A stretch of DNA of 54,187 nucleotides from an uncultured Lachnospiraceae bacterium (GTDB lineage Bacteria > Bacillota > Clostridia > Lachnospirales > Lachnospiraceae), in the NCBI GenBank assembly GCA_946620235.1, contig CAMONC010000004.1:1-54187 (forward strand), in the 5' to 3' direction. Below the pieces are notes generated by a model. It saw only the letters and a list, made by a program, of their open reading frames with translations. It did no database searches and had not been told where the DNA came from. The position numbers and the translations under genes were made by a program. This document shows, in pieces, positions 46,993-54,187 of the stretch; the first letter of the stretch is position 1, and each line of letters begins with the position of its first letter.

Positions 46993-48828
46993 CTATTTAC
47001 GGCCGGCCATGTTTGCACGCTTCCTCAGCGTCGGATCAAGTATCTTTTTGCGGATACGCAGATTGGAAGGAGTGACCTCCAGAAGCTCATCGGTATCTAT
47101 GAAATCAAGCGACTGTTCAAGGCTCATGATCTTCTTCGGAGTAAGTCTCAGAGCTTCATCCGCACTCGAACTGCGCGTATTGGTCAGATGCTTTGTCTTG
47201 CATACGTTCACTTCTATATCTTCGGGCTTTCCGGACTGTCCCACTACCATACCGGGATATACTTTCTCGCCGGGGCCGATGAAGAGCGTGCCGCGCTCCT
47301 GTGCATTGAACAAACCGTAGGTAATTGCTTCACCTGCTTCGAATGCTATGAGTGATCCCTGTTTTCTGAACGAGATATCGCCCTTGTAGGGAGCATAGCC
47401 TTCGAACTGCGTATTCATGATACCGTTTCCCTTGGTGTCGGTCAGAAAGTCTCCTCTGTATCCTATGAGGCCTCTTGACGGCATATAGAATTCCAGACGG
47501 GTATATCCGCCGGCTATGGGATTCATGCCCTTGAGTTCGGCTTTGCGGATGCTGAGTTTCTCTATGACCACTCCCGTGAATTCATCCGGTACGTCAACGA
47601 AAACTTCTTCCATGGGTTCGAGCAGCTTGCCGTTCTCATCATGCTTGTAGATGACTTCCGCTTTGCTGACGGCGAACTCATATCCTTCACGACGCATATT
47701 CTCTATCAGCACGGACAGATGCAGTTCTCCCCTGCCTGAAACCTTGTATGCTTCGGTGGTATCGGTTTCTTCCACACGCAGTGATACGTCTGTATTCAAT
47801 TCTCTGAAAAGTCTGTCACGGATATGTCTGGAGGTTACATATTTGCCTTCCTGTCCCGCAAGCGGTGAATCGTTGACGATGAAATCCATCGAGATGGTAG
47901 GCTCCGAAATCTTCTGAAACGGTATGGGACGGGGATCCTCCGGTGAGCACAAAGTATCACCTATACTGATATCACTGATGCCGGATATGGCTACTATGGA
48001 TCCTATACCGGCCTCTCTGACCTCAACCTTATTCAGTCCGTCAAACTCATAGAGTTTGCTTATCTTGACCTTCCTGACGGTATCCGGATCGTGGTGATTG
48101 ACTATCACGACATCCTGATTGACCTTCACGGAGCCGTTATCTACTTTTCCGACTCCTATCCTGCCGACATATTCGTTGTAATCGATCGTACTGATCAGGA
48201 CCTGCGTTGCGGCTTCGGGGTCACCGACAGGAGCGGGGATATGATCTATGATCGTCTGGAAAAGGGGCTCCATATTCTTGTTCTTCACGGTCAGGTTGGT
48301 CGTGGCCGATCCGTTCTTGGCAGATGCATATACAAAAGGAGAATCCAGCTGTTTATCATTAGCATCCAGATCCATAAAAAGTTCCAGAACCTCTTCTTCA
48401 ACTTCCTCCGGTCTGGCTTCGGGTCTGTCTATCTTGTTGATGCATACTATGACCGACAGATCGAGTTCGAGTGCTTTCTTAAGTACGAACTTGGTCTGCG
48501 GCATCGGTCCCTCGAAGGCATCAACGACCAGTATTACACCATTGACCATCTTTAGAACACGCTCAACCTCTCCGCCGAAATCGGCATGGCCGGGAGTGTC
48601 TATGATATTTATCTTGGTGCCCTTATACATCACGGCTGTATTCTTGGACAGAATGGTTATGCCGCGCTCACGCTCTATCGCGTTGGAGTCCATCACACGC
48701 TCGGCTACTTCCTGATTCTCGCGAAATACACCGCTCTGTTTCAGAAGCTCATCCACCAAGGTTGTCTTACCATGATCTACATGGGCGATAATAGCTACAT
48801 TTCTTACATCTTCTCTGGTCTGTTCCAT
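46993..48828 (-). CDS. typA: Ribosome-associated translational GTPase TypA/BipA
   Basis: MEQTREDVRNVAIIAHVDHGKTTLVDELLKQSG...; start moved to ATG 48828 because the ORF-track Met 48903 falls in a predicted -35. Confidence 0.96.
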   Translation of the reverse strand: MEQTREDVRNVAIIAHVDHGKTTLVDELLKQSGVFRENQEVAERVMDSNAIERERGITILSKNTAVMYKGTKINIIDTPGHADFGGEVERVLKMVNGVILVVDAFEGPMPQTKFVLKKALELDLSVIVCINKIDRPEARPEEVEEEVLELFMDLDANDKQLDSPFVYASAKNGSATTNLTVKNKNMEPLFQTIIDHIPAPVGDPEAATQVLISTIDYNEYVGRIGVGKVDNGSVKVNQDVVIVNHHDPDTVRKVKISKLYEFDGLNKVEVREAGIGSIVAISGISDISIGDTLCSPEDPRPIPFQKISEPTISMDFIVNDSPLAGQEGKYVTSRHIRDRLFRELNTDVSLRVEETDTTEAYKVSGRGELHLSVLIENMRREGYEFAVSKAEVIYKHDENGKLLEPMEEVFVDVPDEFTGVVIEKLSIRKAELKGMNPIAGGYTRLEFYMPSRGLIGYRGDFLTDTKGNGIMNTQFEGYAPYKGDISFRKQGSLIAFEAGEAITYGLFNAQERGTLFIGPGEKVYPGMVVGQSGKPEDIEVNVCKTKHLTNTRSSSADEALRLTPKKIMSLEQSLDFIDTDELLEVTPSNLRIRKKILDPTLRKRANMAGRK

Positions 48829-48874
48829 AATATGATTACCTGTCTGATCTATATATATTTGCACAATCCATTGA

Positions 48875-48903
48875 ATGATACACCACAATAAAAGACATGG
48901 CAA
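48875..48903 (-). promoter_or_regulatory. Promoter TTGCCA-N17-TATCAT for typA
   Basis: -35 48903-48898, -10 48880-48875 on the minus strand. Confidence 0.55.
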
Positions 48904-49034
48904 GAAGTCAAGCTACCCCGACTAGACACGTTATTCTTTGGCAAGCCATATTATGTAAATTGTGGTGTGAATGCATTCTCCGCAATCCGGCGTTCTGCCG
49001 AGGCGGGCCGCATTCAGCGCAAAGCGCAAAAATA

Positions 49035-49063
49035 GGCTGCGGGAAAAGCGTCAACCCGCAGCC
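49035..49063 (-). terminator. Rho-independent terminator after the coiled-coil protein gene
   Basis: GGCTGCGGG-N11-CCCGCAGCC followed by TATTTTTG on the minus strand. Confidence 0.88.
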
Positions 49064-49089
49064 ACAAATCTCTTATTGATCCGATCGGA

Positions 49090-49590
49090 TCATTCTTCGA
49101 TATTCTCATCGACAGCGTCTTCGATATTCTCTTTGATATCCTCGACGGTTTCTTTAACCTTCGCCAGTTCATCGTCAACTGCTTCGGTAACAGTCTCAGA
49201 AGCGGCTGCAGCGGCAGCTTCCTCTCTGGCTGCCTCTCTTGCTGCTTCTCTGGCTGCCTTGGCCTCAGCCTGTGCATCCTTTATCTCATTGACCTTATCT
49301 TCCAGATCCTTGATCGCCTGCTCGAGATCACCTATGGCTCTTACATTCTCAACAACCTCTGCTGCGGGATCATCCTTATATTTGTTATAGTAAAACTCTC
49401 CGAGAGCGGCATAATTATCCTTCAGGGTAGTTTTATTGGATGATATCTGATTCTTCAGATTAGCCACCTCTACAGCATCTCTGGCATATTCCCTGGCTTC
49501 CTTGGCCTTATCGGATACTGCTCCCCCCACCTGCTTACCGGTGTTCATCACAGTGTCAGTTACTTTACCGAAAAAATCTGAAAATCCCAT
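49090..49590 (-). CDS. Hypothetical Ala/Glu/Lys-rich coiled-coil protein
   Basis: 166 aa; RBS GGAGG upstream and strong terminator downstream; helical repeats AREAAREAAREEA. Confidence 0.75.
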   Translation of the reverse strand: MGFSDFFGKVTDTVMNTGKQVGGAVSDKAKEAREYARDAVEVANLKNQISSNKTTLKDNYAALGEFYYNKYKDDPAAEVVENVRAIGDLEQAIKDLEDKVNEIKDAQAEAKAAREAAREAAREEAAAAAASETVTEAVDDELAKVKETVEDIKENIEDAVDENIEE

Positions 49591-49667
49591 TTTAGTTACC
49601 TCCTGTCTGTCCGGGATCGCTTCGGATCCGCATATAAATCACAAACAAAATTTTATCACACGGATAC

Positions 49668-50555
49668 TCATTTCTCAACGCCGAGGTTATGTAACAGTTC
49701 TCTTATTTCCTGCGGTGTAAAGACATAATGCGTGTTGCAGAACTGACAGTTAAGTTCTACATCTTCACCGTCCGCCGCCAGCTCCTCCAGCTGCGTTTTG
49801 CCCATACTCAGCAGAACCCTCTCAACACGATCCCTGGTGCAGTTGCATCGAAAAGCAACTTCACGGGTATCGGTGATCTCGACATCAACATCCTTAAGTA
49901 TCTCTCTTAGCATTTCCTCGGGAGTCAGGCCGCGGTCAAGAAGTGCCGTAACGGATCTGACCTCCGAAAGTGCCTTTTCAAGTCCCGTCACACATTCTTC
50001 CGATGCAAACGGCATAAGCTGGATAATGAAACCGCCGGCACATCTGACAGTATTATCCTTATTCATCAGAACGCCCAGTCCTACGCCCGATGGTATCTGC
50101 TCAGATGAAGCAAAATACTGTGCCAGATCATCTCCTATCTCGCCACTTACCAGCTCTATCCGCGAATTATACGGTTCCTCCATCCCCATGTCCTTGATAA
50201 CAGTGAGATAACCGTTGCCGACGATACGACCGACATCCAGTTTTCCCGCAGCACTTGCCGGGCACATGGCCTGAGGATTCTTCGCATAACCTTTTACACT
50301 TCCGTGCCCATCGGCAGTCACAACAAGACCGCCCACAGGTCCGTCTCCGTCCACCTGTAATGTCAGAAGTTCATCTTCCTCGCCGAGCATGGATCCCATC
50401 ATGGCCGCACCGCTCATGAGTCTGCCCAGAGCCGCCGTTACCACGGGGGATGTGTCATGTGCCTTTCTCGCAGTCTCGGTCATCTCAGTCGTTCTGATCG
50501 CAAACGCTCGTATCTGTGCATTATCCGCTATGGCTCTTACCAAAGTATCTTTCAT
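49668..50555 (-). CDS. hslO: Hsp33 family redox chaperone
   Basis: FRCNCTRDRVERVLLSMG...ELNCQFCNTHYVF (CxC...CxxC). Confidence 0.96.
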   Translation of the reverse strand: MKDTLVRAIADNAQIRAFAIRTTEMTETARKAHDTSPVVTAALGRLMSGAAMMGSMLGEEDELLTLQVDGDGPVGGLVVTADGHGSVKGYAKNPQAMCPASAAGKLDVGRIVGNGYLTVIKDMGMEEPYNSRIELVSGEIGDDLAQYFASSEQIPSGVGLGVLMNKDNTVRCAGGFIIQLMPFASEECVTGLEKALSEVRSVTALLDRGLTPEEMLREILKDVDVEITDTREVAFRCNCTRDRVERVLLSMGKTQLEELAADGEDVELNCQFCNTHYVFTPQEIRELLHNLGVEK

Positions 50556-50571
50556 ATATTTCTCTTATTCC

Positions 50572-51381
50572 TCATTTTCCGCACTCACGTGCCACAAAGC
50601 ACACGCGGGAAGTCTCTTCCGTCACGTCATCACCGGTATCGGAGTCAAAGACCCTGACCGTCTCCATACCGGCCTGTCTGATCAGCTCTGTTATCTCATC
50701 CGCATCATATGCCCTCTGTTCATGAGTCTCTTCGGAACGGCTATACGTCTCTGCAGATTCATCCGATCTGATATATATGGTCAGGTCATACTCGTTTATA
50801 CGGGTTTCGTCATCATAATAGTTTTCCCAGATAAAACTTCCCTCGGGACGATTCTCCGCAATAACGGTATCTCCGAGCACATCCCGATAATAGTGCACGG
50901 TATTGAAATCAAAAATAAACAGTCCCCGGGGATAAAGATAATTGTTGACAGACTTAAAAGTCTTAAGAATATCTTCTGCGGTGAGCAGATAATTAATGCT
51001 GTCGCATACACTCACCACCGCGCCGACGGTCGAATACAATTCCGGTGTGCGCATGTCCTGCAGGAGATACAGGATACGCCGGTCACCTCCGTCTTCATCC
51101 GCATCGGGCTCATGATCCATCGCTATCTGAAGCATCTGCTCCGACGAATCTATACCTATGCAATCATATCCCAGATCACGCATAAGTCTGGTAAACCTGC
51201 CGGTGCCGCATCCGAGATCGAGCAAAAGATGTGCTTCCGATGCGAGTGCTTCATCTCCCTCCGGGACGATCAGCTCATCGTACTTACGCAGAAGCCTGTC
51301 TGTCCTCTGTGCCCATTCGGCATACGGAACATTGTCCATAAACAGATCGTATACGTATGCAAAATCAGTATAGCTGTTCAT
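50572..51381 (-). CDS. Class I SAM-dependent methyltransferase
   Basis: LLDLGCGTGRFTRLMRDLGYDCIGIDSSEQMLQIA. Confidence 0.92.
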   Translation of the reverse strand: MNSYTDFAYVYDLFMDNVPYAEWAQRTDRLLRKYDELIVPEGDEALASEAHLLLDLGCGTGRFTRLMRDLGYDCIGIDSSEQMLQIAMDHEPDADEDGGDRRILYLLQDMRTPELYSTVGAVVSVCDSINYLLTAEDILKTFKSVNNYLYPRGLFIFDFNTVHYYRDVLGDTVIAENRPEGSFIWENYYDDETRINEYDLTIYIRSDESAETYSRSEETHEQRAYDADEITELIRQAGMETVRVFDSDTGDDVTEETSRVCFVARECGK

Positions 51382-51402
51382 GCTTCTCTCCCGGAGCCTT
51401 CA

Positions 51403-51945
51403 TCAGCCGGCAATTCCGATCCACGCACCGAAACCGAGAGTACATATGAGTCCGACTATCACTCCGGCCAGTGCCACTCCGCAGATCACGGCTATGATAC
51501 TGTCCTTGAACTTCATATCCAGAATGGAAGCCGCAAGTGTTCCTGTCCACGCACCTGTTCCCGGCAGCGGTATGCCGACGAAAAGCATCAGCGCAACGAA
51601 CAGCCCCCGCCCGGCTTTGGACTGAAGTTTCTCTCCGCCCTTATGCCCCTTATCGAGACAGAATGAGAAGAATTTACCTATTACAGGCTTATCCGCACCC
51701 CACTCAAGTACCTTTCTGGCGAAAAAGAAAATGATCGGCACGGGTACCATGTTACCTATGGCTATAATGATATAACCCAGCAGAAGATTGAATCCGTCGG
51801 GATTCAATCCTTCAAACACATAAGCTACCGGGATGGCTCCTCTGAGCTCTATAAGCGGTATCATCGATACTATAAAGCAGGCAATATACTGTGTAAAAGT
51901 ATTCGTTGAAAAAGCCTGAACTATATGATCGGTAAGTGCACTCAT
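51403..51945 (-). CDS. Small multi-drug export family protein (COG2426-like)
   Basis: MIPLIELRGAIPVAYVFEGLNP, VGIPLPGTGAWTGTLAASIL. Confidence 0.88.
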   Translation of the reverse strand: MSALTDHIVQAFSTNTFTQYIACFIVSMIPLIELRGAIPVAYVFEGLNPDGFNLLLGYIIIAIGNMVPVPIIFFFARKVLEWGADKPVIGKFFSFCLDKGHKGGEKLQSKAGRGLFVALMLFVGIPLPGTGAWTGTLAASILDMKFKDSIIAVICGVALAGVIVGLICTLGFGAWIGIAG

Positions 51946-51980
51946 TAAAAAAACCTCCTTAACCCAGACGCCGGATATGA

Positions 51981-53048
51981 TCAGGTGCCGAATATTTCTT
52001 TAAGCGCAGCATACAGGCTCTCCATCTCTTCAGGAGTTCCTATAGTGATGCGCAGATGATCATCTATACGCGGTTTGTTGAAATATCTAACATAAATCTT
52101 TCTTTCCTTCAGAGCACTGTATATATCTTCGGCTCTGTGATCGGGATGTGTTACAAAAAGAAAGTTCGTCGAAGAATCGAGCACCTTAAATCCAAGATCC
52201 CGAAGTCTGGCAGTGGCATCCTTTCTTGTGGCTATGATCCTGTCAACCACATCTTCGAAGTATGCTCTGTCGGCCAGTGCGGCTGCAGCCGCCCCCATCC
52301 TGATCACATCATGACTCATCGTATAGGAGTTGATCGAGAACTTCACATCCTTCAGAAACGATATCAGTTTCGGCGAACCGAATGCCACGCCCACGCGTGC
52401 TCCAGCCATAGATCTGGACTTGGAGAAAGTACGTACTACGAGCAGATTGTCGAAACGATCGATCAGCGGCAGGGCTGACTCTCCTCCGAAATCAATATAT
52501 GCTTCATCCACAATGACCACACTGTCACGATTGCCGGCTATGATACTCTCTATCGCCGACATATCCAGGTAAAGCGAAGTCGGTGCATTCGGATTGGCGA
52601 TCACTATTCCGCCGTTCATCTGCATATACGCTTCGGGGTCTATCGTAAAATCTCCCCGCAGAGGGATCTGTTTGTGAGGGATACGGAAAAGATCCGCCCA
52701 CACTTCATAGAATGAATAGGTGATATCGGGAAACAGAAGCGGCTTATCGGAATCAAAGAATGTCAGAAAAGCCATTGCCAGTACATCATCGCTACCCACT
52801 CCCACGAATATGCTTTCATCCGGCACATTGTAATAATCGGACAGTGCCTGTACCAGCATCCGGGCCTCCGGATCGGGGTACTTGCGCATGATCGCATAAT
52901 CGTCTGCCATATCGCGAAGTGCTTTCTCCACTCCGGGTGCGGGCGGGTAAGGATTCTCGTTGGTATTGAGTTTGATGATACCCTCGCCCGTGGGCTGTTC
53001 GCCGGGTACGTACGGAACTACTCTGTGAATGTTGTTTTCCCAGGACAT
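51981..53048 (-). CDS. hisC: Histidinol-phosphate aminotransferase
   Basis: IIKLNTNENPYPPAPGV, VIVDEAYIDFGGESAL, VVRTFSKSRSMAGARVG. Confidence 0.94.
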   Translation of the reverse strand: MSWENNIHRVVPYVPGEQPTGEGIIKLNTNENPYPPAPGVEKALRDMADDYAIMRKYPDPEARMLVQALSDYYNVPDESIFVGVGSDDVLAMAFLTFFDSDKPLLFPDITYSFYEVWADLFRIPHKQIPLRGDFTIDPEAYMQMNGGIVIANPNAPTSLYLDMSAIESIIAGNRDSVVIVDEAYIDFGGESALPLIDRFDNLLVVRTFSKSRSMAGARVGVAFGSPKLISFLKDVKFSINSYTMSHDVIRMGAAAAALADRAYFEDVVDRIIATRKDATARLRDLGFKVLDSSTNFLFVTHPDHRAEDIYSALKERKIYVRYFNKPRIDDHLRITIGTPEEMESLYAALKEIFGT

Positions 53049-53050
53049 GT

Positions 53051-54058
53051 TCAGCTTTCCTCTTTTATCCTAATATATTCTTCTGCCATCCCGTCATTGC
53101 CGATAGCTCTGTACACCGCGATCAGGCCGTCAAGTGCTATATCCGATCCGGCATGTATGCTTAATACGGGCGTGGTCTCGTGCCATGCGTTGTAATACCA
53201 GATAGCCGCATTATCATGATCGCCCAGTCCCAGATAATATGCACCGAGTTCATCGCATATCTCGGAGTTGGCCTCTTCGGCTATGACCTTCACCACATTA
53301 TCAAACATCTGCGGTATCTCACCGCGCAGCCTGTGGTATCTCGCAAGCAATGTGCAGGCTTCGAGCACCTCATCCGTGGACCTTTCCGTATCACAGGTCA
53401 CTCCATACAGATACTCCGCAAAATTCTCATAATCCTCCGGACTTCCCTGCATATACAGTTCCCTGTTCAGAAAGCGCTGAAGCCTGGCCGATAATCTTCC
53501 TCCGGCAGACACGATACGTTCGAATGAAGCGAGATCTCTGCCCGAATGCAGTGATGTAGGCTTATGAGTGATCACTATATCACTGTCTATGATCACGGGA
53601 TCAAGATCCAGTGTCTCATGGATAGGGTCCATGAATCTGATGGGCCTCACCCGTTTAAACAGCTTGGGACGCAGTTCCTTATCATAGTTATATACGGTCC
53701 CCTGATCCAGCTGGTTTCCGTAATACATCTGAACCACATCGACCGATCCGTCAAGGCAGGATTTCAATGCCAGAAAAGCATCGACATTCTCCCCTTCAAG
53801 GATCTCATCGGCATCGGCTGTGTATATGTAATCACATGTTGCCTTATCAAGTGCATAGTTCCTGGCCTCAGAGAAATCACCGGTCCACGGAAACTCATAA
53901 ACCTGATCCGTATACTCCCTGGCGATATCCATGGTGTTATCATCGGATCCGGTATCCACAATGATAAGTTCATCCCATATCGTCTTCAGGGAATCCAGAC
54001 ATCTCCCAAGCACTTCGGACTCATTTTTAACGATCATACATACCGATACAGTGATCAT
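53051..54058 (-). CDS. Glycosyltransferase family 2 protein
   Basis: MITVSVCMIVKNESEVLGRCLDSLKTIWDELIIVDTGSDDNT, YIYTADADEIL. Confidence 0.93.
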   Translation of the reverse strand: MITVSVCMIVKNESEVLGRCLDSLKTIWDELIIVDTGSDDNTMDIAREYTDQVYEFPWTGDFSEARNYALDKATCDYIYTADADEILEGENVDAFLALKSCLDGSVDVVQMYYGNQLDQGTVYNYDKELRPKLFKRVRPIRFMDPIHETLDLDPVIIDSDIVITHKPTSLHSGRDLASFERIVSAGGRLSARLQRFLNRELYMQGSPEDYENFAEYLYGVTCDTERSTDEVLEACTLLARYHRLRGEIPQMFDNVVKVIAEEANSEICDELGAYYLGLGDHDNAAIWYYNAWHETTPVLSIHAGSDIALDGLIAVYRAIGNDGMAEEYIRIKEES

Positions 54059-54187
54059 TCAGGCACCTCCGGGTCTGTGCACAAACTGTTATCATTCTAC
54101 ACTATCACTGATATTTTGGCTATAGACATTGCTCTGTATATATGCTATCCTAATCGCACCTGTTGTAAAAGAAAACAAATCGATAGC

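Noticed and set aside
48975-49034. GC-rich palindromic segment (ccggcgttctgccg, gcgggccgc) near typA as a REP/mobile element
   Set aside because: Single copy in the window with no terminal repeats or target duplications; likely an intergenic hairpin next to a terminator.
49014-49277. 87-aa minus-strand ORF, Arg/Pro-rich
   Set aside because: Alternate frame of the coiled-coil gene, running through its terminator; composition is a frameshift artefact of Ala/Glu codons.
50389-51666. 425-aa plus-strand ORF opposite hslO/methyltransferase
   Set aside because: Longest antisense ORF, but it crosses three recognised genes and lacks any family motif.

Overview
The window is a chromosomal segment from what looks like a Lachnospiraceae-type Firmicute (inferred from gene content and order). 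Almost every credible gene is on the minus strand; cspA is the only confident plus-strand gene. Main blocks, by coordinate: (a) a structured tRNA-like element with its own promoter at the left edge, possibly the first unit of a tandem array running out of the window; (b) an intracellular glucuronoxylan-processing operon (GH43, CapA-like, SGNH esterase, GH115); (c) yjfB with a sigma28-like -10 element; (d) a PadR-DUF1700-DUF4097 module; (e) a long run pyrH-frr-uppS-cdsA-dxr-rseP-[hybrid histidine kinase, PP2C, Ser/Thr kinase]-ispG-polC-[esterase, acyltransferase-like, DUF6320-like]-ptsP; (f) cell-wall genes (bactofilin, deacetylase, ddl, a membrane-tethered MurF-like ligase, DUF3048, degenerate LytM protein, PBP1A); (g) cspA, a eukaryotic-type HisA, dapB/dapA, a CobO-like P-loop protein, mgtE, yigZ, typA, hslO, hisC and a GT2. 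No CRISPR array, IS element, phage or rRNA was seen. The strongest candidates for something undescribed are the tRNA-like element at 1-103, the signalling trio inserted in the rseP-ispG interval, and the transmembrane MurF-like ligase. All product calls come from motif recognition; no searches were run.
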